The notes below the pieces were generated by a model. That model did no database searches and was not told the origin of the DNA. It was given only the letters and a program-made list of their open reading frames with translations. Positions 47,278-55,423 of a stretch of 64,000 bases of DNA are shown here, in pieces. Source of the stretch: Merdibacter massiliensis (lineage in GTDB: Bacteria > Bacillota_I > Bacilli_A > Erysipelotrichales > Erysipelotrichaceae); assembly GCF_900155395.1 (NCBI RefSeq), contig NZ_LT699717.1, positions 124,001-188,000 on the forward strand, read 5' to 3'. The number at the start of each line of letters is the position of its first letter. Position 1 is the first letter of the stretch. The translations under genes and the position numbers were made by a program.

Positions 47278-48051
47278 ATGGAAAAGAAATATTTCTTTTT
47301 TGACATCGACGGAACGTTGACAGATATGAAGACCAAAAAAATTGTTCCTTCTGCTTTAGATACATTGCATAAATTACAAGAAAATGGTCATTTTGTTGCG
47401 ATAGCAACAGGTCGTGCTCACTATAAAGCTCGTGCATTCATGGATGAAGTAGGCTTGCATAATATGGTTGCCAGTGGCGGAGGCGCATTGGTCATCGATG
47501 ATCAATTGGTAGATAATATACCGCTGCCTTTAGAAAAAGCAAAAGCAATCTGTCATCAGGCAGAAGCATTGGGATACGGCCTCTTACTAATGTTAGATGA
47601 TTCTATCCGTGTATACAGCAAGAATGATTTATTTCGAGAGCAGGTCGGTGAACGCAAAGAGCCTACAGAGTATATCATTGATCCAAGTTTAGATTATGAT
47701 ACACTGCCAGCCATTTATAAAGTGTATGTTTCTATTTCACAAGAAGATGAACATCTATTGACGTTAAAAGATACAGTTGGACATCTGCGTTTTGTCAAAG
47801 ATTACTTAATGTTCCAGTATGATAAAAAAGATAAAGGCATCGAACAAATGATGGAGCATCTGCATGCTCCCGTCTCTGATGTGGTTGTTTTCGGAGATGA
47901 TTACAATGACATGATCATGTTTGACCCGCGTTGGACAAGCATTGCAATGGGAAATGCTTGTGATGCGTTAAAAGAAAAAGCCACTTATGTCACAGCCGCA
48001 AATGTTGATGATGGTATTCAAAAAGCATGTCAGCACTTTGGATGGATCTGA
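47278..48051 (+). CDS. Cof-type HAD-superfamily phosphatase
   Basis: 257 residues from the ATG at 47278, after GGAGGTAATCAC. HAD motif I is FFFDIDGTLTD, motif II ATGRAHYK, motif III Lys in KDKGIEQM, and motif IV VVFGDDYNDMIMF. The IIB cap domain separates motifs II and III. It dephosphorylates a small metabolite, most likely a sugar phosphate. The operator upstream resembles that of the dhaKL/PTS operon, so it may belong to that pathway. Confidence 0.93.
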   Translation: MEKKYFFFDIDGTLTDMKTKKIVPSALDTLHKLQENGHFVAIATGRAHYKARAFMDEVGLHNMVASGGGALVIDDQLVDNIPLPLEKAKAICHQAEALGYGLLLMLDDSIRVYSKNDLFREQVGERKEPTEYIIDPSLDYDTLPAIYKVYVSISQEDEHLLTLKDTVGHLRFVKDYLMFQYDKKDKGIEQMMEHLHAPVSDVVVFGDDYNDMIMFDPRWTSIAMGNACDALKEKATYVTAANVDDGIQKACQHFGWI

Positions 48052-48062
48052 TATATAGAAAG

Positions 48063-48092
48063 CAACTTCCTATCAATGGAAGTTGTTTTTTT
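48063..48092 (+). terminator. Terminator of the HAD gene
   Basis: CAACTTCC (48063-48070) and GGAAGTTG (48078-48085) followed by T7. Confidence 0.9.
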
Positions 48093-48097
48093 ATAAA

Positions 48098-48125
48098 AAT
48101 GAACCTGTCTTCTGACAGGTTCATT
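48098..48125 (-). terminator. Terminator of the fructose-family PTS/dhaKL operon
   Basis: AATGAACCTGTC and GACAGGTTCATT form a 12-bp stem with a 4-nt loop. On the minus strand TTTTTA follows, close after the dhaL stop. Confidence 0.9.
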
Positions 48126-48150
48126 ATACAATCTAATTCAATGATAGTTT

Positions 48151-48792
48151 CTATTCTTTCATAACAGCAAGCATGGCATCCGCCATCGTTGTTAAGATGA
48201 TGCAACAAGAAGTAGCTCCTGCATCCAGATGTCCTTTGCTTCTTTCTCCTAAACGAGCTGCACGGCCAATTTTTGCAACTAGATCTTTTGTATGTTCTTT
48301 TCCAGTTTCTGCTCCCTGTTTCATTGCTTCCAGACATTCTGAAAAACTCTTGCCAGCATCTAATGCTTCTTTAAACTGACGTTGTGCTGGAGCAATCGTA
48401 TCCACTAATGTTTTGTCTCCCTCTTTTGCTCCTGCCAGATCCATCAGACCTTCTTTTGCATTCAGCAAAGCTGTCGCAAATACTTCCGCTGTTATTTGTT
48501 CTTCATTTTTTGTAGAACGGCTCAACTTGGAAAACATCGTCCCATAGATAGGCCCCATGCTTCCTCCTATATCCATGACAAGTGTTCTACCCAAGATTTT
48601 TAAAGCCTCGCTAAAACTAACATTTTCTTCTATGCGGTCTTTTGCCATCATGAACCCTTTGTTCATATTGACACCATGGTCACCATCCCCTGTTGCACCA
48701 TCGATCTCACTTAAATATGCCGCATTTTCATGGATCGCTTCAATGATTTTGATCACAATGCCAGCGTTTCCTTGATTTTCTACATATTGCAT
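48151..48792 (-). CDS. dhaL: DhaL-type dihydroxyacetone kinase ADP/ATP-binding subunit
   Basis: 213 residues from the ATG at 48792, after GGAGGAAAATGAT. DhaL landmarks are SEIDGATGDGDHGVNMNKGF (Mg-binding Asp residues), LVMDIGGSMGPIYGTMF and RSKGHLDAGATSC. The subunit holds the nucleotide and transfers phosphate to a ketose bound in DhaK. It starts one base after the dhaK stop. No DhaM is encoded nearby, so it may use ATP as in tetrulose kinases, or a DhaM elsewhere. Confidence 0.93.
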   Translation of the reverse strand: MQYVENQGNAGIVIKIIEAIHENAAYLSEIDGATGDGDHGVNMNKGFMMAKDRIEENVSFSEALKILGRTLVMDIGGSMGPIYGTMFSKLSRSTKNEEQITAEVFATALLNAKEGLMDLAGAKEGDKTLVDTIAPAQRQFKEALDAGKSFSECLEAMKQGAETGKEHTKDLVAKIGRAARLGERSKGHLDAGATSCCIILTTMADAMLAVMKE

Positions 48793-48793
48793 A

Positions 48794-49804
48794 TCATTTT
48801 CCTCCAAACTGTGTTAGTCCCATCGTTTCTACTTCTTCATCGATGCATTCTTTTAACTCATCATCCAGCTTCATCATCGTCAATGTCACTCCGTTCATCT
48901 CTAATGATGTGAAATAGTTTCCTACATATGACTTATAGATCTTGATTCCTTTTTCATCCAGGATCTTTGCTACTTCTTCAAAGAAGATATATTGTTCCAT
49001 GACTGGTGTTGCGCCTAATCCGGATACCAGTACCACTACTTCATCACCAGCTACAAAAGGCTGATCTTCCACAACCAAACGCGTCATTTCTTCTGCCATT
49101 TCTGCTGCAGTTCCCAGTTTCTCTACCTTGATGCCCGGTTCTCCATGATGCCCGATTCCAAATTCCATCGTTCCATCCTCAATCGTGAAATTTGGTTTTC
49201 CGTTGGCTGGAATAGTACATGGGCTCAATCCTACACCTACGCTGCTCGTATTATCAATTGCTTTCTGTGCTGCTGCGATGACCTCATCCAAGCTAGCTCC
49301 CTGATTGGCCTTCGCTCCGCCTACTTTCCACATCAGGATCTCTCCTGCTACTCCTCTGCGTTTCGCTCTGTCTTCTTTTGGCGCACTTGCGACATCGTCA
49401 TTGGCTACGACTGTCTTTACTTCGATATCGTCATCTTCGGCTAATTCCATCGCCATTTTTACATTCATATTGTCGCCTGCATAATTTCCATATAGGCAAG
49501 CGACTCCCATTCCTTGATCAACTGCACAGAATGCATCATAAAATGCTTTTGCAGTTGGACTGGAGAAAATCTCTCCTACAGCAACGGCATCTACCATATT
49601 TTTACCACAATATCCAATGAATGCCGGTTTATGTCCGCTGCCCCCGCCAGTTACGATTCCTACTTTGCGTTTTTCTTTGGCAAAATTCGACACGACTACT
49701 CGCGGATCATTTTCATCCACATGTATGATATCTTTATGACAGCGTTCAAATCCTTTCAGCATATCTTCTACTACTTCATTTGGATCATTGATGATTCTTT
49801 GCAT
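48794..49804 (-). CDS. dhaK: DhaK-type ketose kinase subunit
   Basis: 336 residues, AAGGAGGTAACATAC before the ATG. GIVTGGGSGHKPAFIGYCG near 50-70 is the DhaK substrate-binding loop. His218 in EFGIGHHGEPG is the residue that forms a hemiaminal bond with the substrate carbonyl. VLVSGLGATPVMEQYI is the other conserved block. Homologues phosphorylate dihydroxyacetone or tetruloses (erythrulose). Its RpiB-like neighbour hints at a four- or five-carbon substrate. Confidence 0.93.
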   Translation of the reverse strand: MQRIINDPNEVVEDMLKGFERCHKDIIHVDENDPRVVVSNFAKEKRKVGIVTGGGSGHKPAFIGYCGKNMVDAVAVGEIFSSPTAKAFYDAFCAVDQGMGVACLYGNYAGDNMNVKMAMELAEDDDIEVKTVVANDDVASAPKEDRAKRRGVAGEILMWKVGGAKANQGASLDEVIAAAQKAIDNTSSVGVGLSPCTIPANGKPNFTIEDGTMEFGIGHHGEPGIKVEKLGTAAEMAEEMTRLVVEDQPFVAGDEVVVLVSGLGATPVMEQYIFFEEVAKILDEKGIKIYKSYVGNYFTSLEMNGVTLTMMKLDDELKECIDEEVETMGLTQFGGK

Positions 49805-49843
49805 GTATGTTACCTCCTTATGATCTTATGCGGGCCTTCTTTT

Positions 49844-50290
49844 TTATCGATACTGTTGATCGATCTCATTGATTCTTTCAACTTTTGCAGTGCTTCCGCC
49901 TCCAGCAAAATCGCATTCCAGCCAATGATCCAGCAGCATCAGTGCATATTGCGGCGCGATGATCCTTGCGCCCATGCACAATACCTGGCAGTCATTGCTC
50001 TTTCTGCTTCTTTCGATGGAGAACAGATCATGTCCAACTGCTGCACGGATGCCCGGCATCTTATTGGCAGTAATAGCCATTCCGATTCCTGTACCGCACA
50101 TCAAGACACCTTTCTCACAACGTTTTTCGATGATCTCCTTGCATAATTTTTCTGCAGTATCCGGATACAATGATGGATCTGTATTATACACGCCCACATC
50201 TGTTACATCATACCCTTTTTCTATCAAATGCTGTTTTACCATTTCTTTTAACTGGAAAGCAGCTTCATCACAACCTACTACGATTTTCAT
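49844..50290 (-). CDS. RpiB/LacAB-family sugar phosphate isomerase
   Basis: 148 residues. The start VVGCDEAAFQLKE replaces the usual GSDHAG with GCDEAA. The catalytic Cys is in VLMCGTGIGMAITANKMPGIRAA (near 66). VLCMGARIIAP is the third block. Members isomerise ribose 5-phosphate, galactose 6-phosphate or, in tetritol pathways, erythrulose 4-phosphate. It directly precedes dhaK. AGAAAGGACAATAGTAT precedes the ATG. Confidence 0.92.
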   Translation of the reverse strand: MKIVVGCDEAAFQLKEMVKQHLIEKGYDVTDVGVYNTDPSLYPDTAEKLCKEIIEKRCEKGVLMCGTGIGMAITANKMPGIRAAVGHDLFSIERSRKSNDCQVLCMGARIIAPQYALMLLDHWLECDFAGGGSTAKVERINEIDQQYR

Positions 50291-50316
50291 ATACTATTGT
50301 CCTTTCTTCCCCATAG

Positions 50317-50338
50317 AAAAGAGCGGTTTTCACCGCTC
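50317..50338 (-). terminator. Weak intra-operon hairpin
   Basis: GAGCGG and CCGCTC (50321-50326, 50333-50338) pair with a 6-nt loop and T4 on the minus strand. It lies between the bicupin and RpiB genes and could attenuate the distal genes. Confidence 0.55.
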
Positions 50339-50362
50339 CTTCACCTCGGATCTGGTGAATTT

Positions 50363-51277
50363 TTAAAGCTCAGTAATTGCAAATACAAGTTTTACTGGTT
50401 TTGCTTCAAAATTTACCAACTGATAAGATACACCAGCTGGAATGAAGAATGTATCTTCAGGCTCTAAAATAAAGCTTTCCTCTAGCTCTGGCAAATTCAC
50501 AGTTACAGGTCCATCTACACAGTACAATGCTGCATCCCCTTTATGTTTGTCCGGATCTGAACAGCGAGGTCCATAACCGCCAGCCGGTAAAATGAACTCA
50601 CCGAAATGTCCATAATCATTGCTTGTAATGAAACGCATTAACATTGGATGTTTGGTACCATGTACGTTGTTTAACTTCTCAAAATCACGTACAGCATAAA
50701 CAGCACCTGTTGCTCTCGCTTCACTTGCATCAACTGGCCAATGTCCGATATCATCTGTGCATCCCTGACGAGAAATATCTTTGATCTTATCTCTCATATT
50801 AGGCAATTTATCATTATTTGGTCCTTTATAGAATTTCGTCTCTTCATCCGTTGGGATTACAGCAGGCGGAATTTGCTCGCTCCATGCTTTTGGTGTGATG
50901 AAATATAAAATACGTGTTTTTTTATCAGAGAAGTTATGGCAGCAATGCCATGCTCCTTCCGGCATGAACAATCCTTCACCTGTCTCTAAGTATGCGAATT
51001 GACCATTTCCAGAACGTTGAACTACCGGTCCTTGCAAAATATAATAAGATTCATCACCTGGGTGAATGTCCAGCGGTGCAAACACACCTCCTGGTCCTAA
51101 TTCATAGATACCTAACATAAAAGTATCAGTTGTTACGATTGTAAATGTATTATCAGATGTAAATGCATTGTTCGGCGGATATAAAGCAGTTGAATAATCC
51201 TGCTTGCGAATCAATGTTGGTTTTTTCTCATCTGGAGAAAATGGGAACTTTCCCATGATGTCAAATAATTTTGCCAT
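50363..51277 (-). CDS. Bicupin protein of unknown function
   Basis: 304 residues from the ATG at 51277, after GAAAGGAGTTTATCTA. Cupin 1 has DIHPGDESYYILQG (His and Glu ligands) and EGAWHCCHNF (His) at about 75-130. Cupin 2, about 220-300, has PAGGYGPRCSDPDKHKGDA and PAGVSYQLVNF, with fewer ligands. It resembles sugar isomerase and dioxygenase-like bicupins. Its place inside a sugar operon suggests an isomerase or epimerase. No reaction can be assigned. Confidence 0.8.
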   Translation of the reverse strand: MAKLFDIMGKFPFSPDEKKPTLIRKQDYSTALYPPNNAFTSDNTFTIVTTDTFMLGIYELGPGGVFAPLDIHPGDESYYILQGPVVQRSGNGQFAYLETGEGLFMPEGAWHCCHNFSDKKTRILYFITPKAWSEQIPPAVIPTDEETKFYKGPNNDKLPNMRDKIKDISRQGCTDDIGHWPVDASEARATGAVYAVRDFEKLNNVHGTKHPMLMRFITSNDYGHFGEFILPAGGYGPRCSDPDKHKGDAALYCVDGPVTVNLPELEESFILEPEDTFFIPAGVSYQLVNFEAKPVKLVFAITEL

Positions 51278-51315
51278 TAGATAAACTCCTTTCGTTGACC
51301 TATTTATACTTTTAT

Positions 51316-51351
51316 ATCTCATACATCTGCTCTATGACAGATGTATGAGAT
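51316..51351. other. Perfect 14-bp intercistronic hairpin
   Basis: ATCTCATACATCTG and CAGATGTATGAGAT are exact inverted arms around an 8-nt loop. No T run follows on the minus strand, so it is not a terminator. It sits in the 112-nt gap between the IIC and bicupin genes and probably serves mRNA processing or stability. Confidence 0.8.
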
Positions 51352-51389
51352 CATCGTATTTCATTTCTAATATGAATCAAATTTAGTAA

Positions 51390-52430
51390 TTAGTCTTCTT
51401 CTTCCACTGCATCTTTCTTCAATGCGATCAAGATAACAGCTGTTACGATTGCACCAACTACGGAAGCAATGATGAAGCTGATAGGACTATTCATTGCGAA
51501 GAGAACGAACAGACCACCATGAGGTGCTTGAATTGTCAAGCCCATCAGATAAGATAATGTACATCCTACTGCAGAACCTGCCATCAATGAAGGGATAACC
51601 TTAATTGGATCAGATGCAGCAAATGGAATAGCGAACTCTGTGATCATACCAACTGCACCGGCAAACAAACCAGCCAATGAACCACGTTCAGCACTTGTGA
51701 AACGGCTCTTTTTGATCAAGATAGCTAAAGCAATTCCCAGTGGAGGTGTAATGGATCCAACAAAGTTTGCACCCATTACCATGTAGTTGCCAGTATCCAT
51801 TGCGGCCAATGCAAATGCATATGCAACTTTATTACAAGGACCACCCATATCAAATGCAAGCATGCAACCTTGAATAATACCAAGCAATACTAAGTTACCA
51901 GTACCTAAACTGTTCAACATATCTGTCAAAGCAGTTGTAACTGCTGCGATTGGTCCACCAATGACATACACCATGATCAGACCCATAGCAGCAACGCCTA
52001 ACAATGGAATGATCAATGTAGGCAGCAATGAACGAAGAGATGCCGGCATAGGAATCTTTTTCAATAAAACTACTAAGTAACCAGCAATGATACCACCAAT
52101 CAAACCGCCAAGGAAACCAGAAGCCTGATTCAATTCCCAAGGGTCAGTAGCCATCCAGCCTGCGATCATACCTGGAGCAATACCTGGCTTATCCGCAATG
52201 CTGTATGCTGTATACGCACCAAGAATTGGAACCATCAATCCAAATGCAGCTTTACCTAACCAGAATACAGTTGAAGCAAAATTGCCTCCCATTGCCACAT
52301 CGTTTGGAATATTATAACCACCTAGCAAGAAACCGATTGCAACTAACAAACCACCTGAGATTACGAATGGAAGCATATATGAAACGCCAGTCAATAACGC
52401 TTCCTGTATTTCTTTTAACTTATCTTTCAT
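51390..52430 (-). CDS. PTS fructose-family IIC permease
   Basis: 346 residues, AGAGAGGAAAAAAAG before the ATG. The family start KEIQEALLTGVSYMLPFVISGG is present, with about eight to ten membrane segments. GPCNKVAYAFALAAMDTGNY near 200-225 matches the conserved substrate region, and APHGGLFVLFAMNSPI lies near the end. IIA, IIB and IIC are separate here, as in many Firmicute Fru-type systems. The sugar is not known. Confidence 0.94.
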   Translation of the reverse strand: MKDKLKEIQEALLTGVSYMLPFVISGGLLVAIGFLLGGYNIPNDVAMGGNFASTVFWLGKAAFGLMVPILGAYTAYSIADKPGIAPGMIAGWMATDPWELNQASGFLGGLIGGIIAGYLVVLLKKIPMPASLRSLLPTLIIPLLGVAAMGLIMVYVIGGPIAAVTTALTDMLNSLGTGNLVLLGIIQGCMLAFDMGGPCNKVAYAFALAAMDTGNYMVMGANFVGSITPPLGIALAILIKKSRFTSAERGSLAGLFAGAVGMITEFAIPFAASDPIKVIPSLMAGSAVGCTLSYLMGLTIQAPHGGLFVLFAMNSPISFIIASVVGAIVTAVILIALKKDAVEEED

Positions 52431-52468
52431 CTTTTTTTCCTCTCTTCTTTATTATTATTCGATTATGA

Positions 52469-52762
52469 TTATTCGAAGATGATGTCTGGATTTTTGATTA
52501 CATCATGTGGAGAGAATTTTTTAATTTTATCTTTGCAAGAATTGAAGCGCTCTGCTTTAGAAACCCCTACATCGTTTGCAAAAACAATGATATCTGCAGA
52601 TTCAATATCTTTTGTTTTCAGCTGATTTTCAATGCCTAGAGCACCTTGTGTTTCAACTTTGCATTCATATCCTTTTTTCTTACATACTTTTTTAATGGCT
52701 TCCGCAGCCATATAAGTGTGCGCAATACCTGTTGCACACGAAGTAACAGCAACTACTTTCAT
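52469..52762 (-). CDS. PTS fructose-family IIB component
   Basis: 97 residues. MKVVAVTSCATGIAHTYMAAE carries the phospho-Cys9 in the CxTGxAHT motif. IIVFANDVGVSKAERF is the conserved mid-region. TTAGAGGTGAACAT precedes the ATG. It lies between IIC and IIA. Confidence 0.95.
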   Translation of the reverse strand: MKVVAVTSCATGIAHTYMAAEAIKKVCKKKGYECKVETQGALGIENQLKTKDIESADIIVFANDVGVSKAERFNSCKDKIKKFSPHDVIKNPDIIFE

Positions 52763-52777
52763 ATGTTCACCTCTAAT

Positions 52778-53254
52778 TTATTCTTCACTGCATGTCTTTA
52801 CGAGCTCCATCAGCTCTTCATAATTATGGACATCATCCAAATGGTCAACAAACTCTTCCTTTGCCAACAGTCCTGCCAATGTTGCTAACACACGCATGTA
52901 CTGTTCCCCGCTTTGACTACCTGGAATTGCAAGCATGAATACATATTTTACTTCCCCAGTTTCACCGCAGCTTTGATAGGTGAAAGGTTCTTTGCATCTG
53001 CAAAAACCGATACCGCTTGAAATTACTTCATTGCATCTTCCATGCGGAAGACCAATATAATTTCCCATGTACGTTGGTCCCATTTCTTCTCTTTCTTCCA
53101 ATGCCTGAATATAAGCCTTTTGATCAGTGATGATACCAGCATCCAGGAACTTTTTGCTCATAAAATCAAACATCTCTTCTTTTGAGGCAAACGGTTCATG
53201 ATCTAATGTAACTGCCTCTTTTGTAAGGACCTTGCTCAGATCAATTTCTGTCAT
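52778..53254 (-). CDS. PTS fructose-family IIA component
   Basis: 158 residues from the ATG at 53254, preceded by AAGGGGATTTCGCCT; the upstream in-frame ATG at 53278 overlaps the aldolase stop. His71 in NYIGLPHGR is the phosphorylated residue. The following strand region is typical (KYVFMLAIPGSQSGEQYMRVLATLAGLL). It receives phosphate from HPr. Confidence 0.94.
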   Translation of the reverse strand: MTEIDLSKVLTKEAVTLDHEPFASKEEMFDFMSKKFLDAGIITDQKAYIQALEEREEMGPTYMGNYIGLPHGRCNEVISSGIGFCRCKEPFTYQSCGETGEVKYVFMLAIPGSQSGEQYMRVLATLAGLLAKEEFVDHLDDVHNYEELMELVKTCSEE

Positions 53255-53277
53255 AGGCGAAATCCCCTTTTCTATCA

Positions 53278-54162
53278 TTAGTACTTACAAGTTTTACCAT
53301 TTTTAAACATGCGTAAAACATCTTTTGCATATTCTTTCATGAAACGATATGCTTCTTCATCTACTTCATGCCAGAAACCATTTCCTTTGATTTCATTCAG
53401 GTATTCTTGCATATGTTTTGTACAAGCTTTTGCCATGTAAGAATAATAATTTACTTTTGAGCAACCTGCAGTAATAGCTGCCTGTACTTGTTTTTCGTCT
53501 ACACCGCTTCCGCCATGCATTACCACGCGTGTTGTAGCAGGCATTGCCGCACGAATTGCTTTTACACGATCGATGTCAAGGATAGGAGGTTCTGCATAAA
53601 TACCATGTGCCGTACCGAAGCAAACAGCCAAAGCATCTACGCCAGTAATTTCTGCAAATTCTGCTGCCTGAGCTGGATCAGTGAATGTTTTCTTGATTGT
53701 TTCATGCGTCCATCCACCTCCATCGCCATGTGTATCATCTTCAGTTGAAGTCATGATTCCTAACTCTGCTTCCACTGTGATTCCTAAAGCATGTGCCATC
53801 TTAGTGAATTCTTTCAACTTTGCTGCATTTTCTTCAAAAGGCAGTGCACTCAAATCATACATGATGGAACTGAATCCGCAACGCAAAGCACGCATTACAA
53901 AGTTGTAATCACTTCCATGATCCAGATGAACACAAACAGGAACTTTTGCTTGTTTTGCATATTCCACCATTTTTGGACCAATCAATTCGATTGGAATCAA
54001 TGGATCATGCACCTGCGCATGGTCAATGATCACTGGAGTCTGCATTTCTTCAGCTGCATCAACAACGGCACGCAATGTTGCCATATTTGGTGTGTTGATA
54101 CATCCGATTGCATAACCTCCTTCTTCTGCATTTTTCAAGATCTCTTTTAAATTAACTAACAT
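53278..54162 (-). CDS. Class II fructose-bisphosphate/tagatose-type aldolase
   Basis: 294 residues, GGAGGATAATAAAAG before the ATG. The Zn ligands are VCVHLDHGSD (His), the GTAHGIY His and VVMHGGSG (His). The catalytic Asp of HLDHG and a YDLSALPFEEN loop are present. The family splits ketose bisphosphates or ketose phosphates into dihydroxyacetone phosphate and an aldehyde. With DhaKL and an RpiB-like isomerase nearby, the substrate is probably a product of the imported sugar. Confidence 0.94.
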   Translation of the reverse strand: MLVNLKEILKNAEEGGYAIGCINTPNMATLRAVVDAAEEMQTPVIIDHAQVHDPLIPIELIGPKMVEYAKQAKVPVCVHLDHGSDYNFVMRALRCGFSSIMYDLSALPFEENAAKLKEFTKMAHALGITVEAELGIMTSTEDDTHGDGGGWTHETIKKTFTDPAQAAEFAEITGVDALAVCFGTAHGIYAEPPILDIDRVKAIRAAMPATTRVVMHGGSGVDEKQVQAAITAGCSKVNYYSYMAKACTKHMQEYLNEIKGNGFWHEVDEEAYRFMKEYAKDVLRMFKNGKTCKY

Positions 54163-54188
54163 CTTTTATTATCCTCCTTCCTGATCGA

Positions 54189-55055
54189 TCAGTCTTCGAT
54201 CGATTCTGCAATTTTTTTAAGGTTTGCTAAACCTTGAATTGCCAATTCCTCTCCTGTATCTGCGAACTTTCTCCAAATTGCACAGTTACCATTCAGCTCT
54301 TCAAAGCTTGGATCAAATGATTCAATTACACATGGCCCATCATATTTGATCTTCTTTAGAGCTAAGAAAAATTCACGGAATGGAACCATTCCTGTACCTG
54401 GGATTCCCCTATCATTTTCATTTACATGCACATATCCCAAATACTTCTTGCCACACGTTTCTACCGCTTTTGTAAAGCTCTTTTCCTCACGGATCATATG
54501 GAAGCAGTCCAAATGAACAGCCATATTTCCTGTTCCCACATCTTTGCAATACTGAACTGCATCTTCCGCGATGTTTAAGAAATGTGTTTCAAACCGGTTG
54601 ACACACTCCACACAGATCTTTAAATCTGGGCAGACCTTCAAAGCATATTCTGCGACTTCCCGCATTGCTTCTACGCTGCGTTTCCATTCTTCCTTCGTTC
54701 GAGGTTTTCCTGTTAAACAACCCCATCCAGCATAATTGACTCCACCAAGAATCTTGCTTCCAAGTTCTTTATTGATATCTACTAACAATTTCAGTGAGTC
54801 AATACCAGCACGCCGAATAGATTCATCTGGCGAAAGAAGATTTCGTTCTGCATCCAGCGTTGTCGTTGTTACTGGAGTTAGATGTGTCTTGCTTAATTCT
54901 TCTTTGACTTTTTCTAATGGAAATGTCTCAGGATGTGCAATAGCAAAATCGATTGCTTCAAATCCCAGCTCTTCTGCTTTTTGAATTACCCATAGATCTT
55001 TCTCTAAGAAGTTTTCTGTCCAGATAAAAGTATCTACGCCGAATTTGATTTTCAT
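54189..55055 (-). CDS. Xylose-isomerase-like TIM-barrel sugar (phosphate) isomerase/epimerase
   Basis: 288 residues, AAAGGAGGGTTAGA before the ATG. It begins MKIKFGVDTFIWTENF. AP_endonuclase_2-type metal ligands are CVECVNRFETHFLN (Glu, His), VHLDCFHMIREE (Asp, His), GYVHVNENDRG (His) and CVIESFDP (Glu), all in the usual order. Members isomerise or epimerise ketoses, or convert tetrulose phosphates. It is the first gene of the operon, so it probably acts early. Confidence 0.91.
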   Translation of the reverse strand: MKIKFGVDTFIWTENFLEKDLWVIQKAEELGFEAIDFAIAHPETFPLEKVKEELSKTHLTPVTTTTLDAERNLLSPDESIRRAGIDSLKLLVDINKELGSKILGGVNYAGWGCLTGKPRTKEEWKRSVEAMREVAEYALKVCPDLKICVECVNRFETHFLNIAEDAVQYCKDVGTGNMAVHLDCFHMIREEKSFTKAVETCGKKYLGYVHVNENDRGIPGTGMVPFREFFLALKKIKYDGPCVIESFDPSFEELNGNCAIWRKFADTGEELAIQGLANLKKIAESIED

Positions 55056-55125
55056 TCTAACCCTCCTTTTCTTCTTCGTTTCTTTCTACCTTTATGTTAA
55101 GCGTTTTCATTTTACTTTTCCATAT

Positions 55126-55286
55126 ACTATAATTTTCGTTTTTGCACGCATACACGTGCAATAAGCTCGTGCAAAAGACACTTTTCTAACATGCCGCTCT
55201 CGATCTTTTTTTTGCAAAAACTGCAGATCTGCATTCTTTACACCTCGTTCTTTTTTAAAAAATAAATTGCACGAATGCTCGTGCAA
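55126..55286. promoter_or_regulatory. Operator cluster between the PTS operon and its PRD regulator
   Basis: TTGCACG-CATACA-CGTGCAA (55142-55161) and TTGCACGA-ATGC-TCGTGCAA (55267-55286) are near-identical palindromes, and an extra half-site TCGTGCAA lies at 55167-55174. On the minus strand a -10 TATAGT (55126-55131) has its -35 position inside the first palindrome. One box serves each divergent gene. A third copy is before the HAD gene at 47149. Confidence 0.75.
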
Positions 55287-55322
55287 AATTTAGATTTAAT
55301 TTGTTAGGAGGAAACTGCAGAT

Positions 55323-55418
55323 ATGCTTTATACTAAAAAAGTAGCATTTGTTTTCTATATTATTTTTATATATAATATTTTTAAAAGACTGTATATGATC
55401 ATAGAACAGCTGAGGTGA
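55323..55418 (+). CDS. Candidate leader peptide, 31 residues
   Basis: ATG at 55323 follows TTAGGAGGAAACTGCAGAT, a strong ribosome site. The peptide begins MLYTKKVAFVFYIIFIYNIF and ends with a basic/amphipathic tail. One hydrophobic segment is present. Its stop lies five bases before the PRD regulator start. It may be a real small protein or a translational leader. Evidence is limited to the ribosome site and spacing. Confidence 0.4.
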   Translation: MLYTKKVAFVFYIIFIYNIFKRLYMIIEQLR

Positions 55419-55423
55419 ATTAC

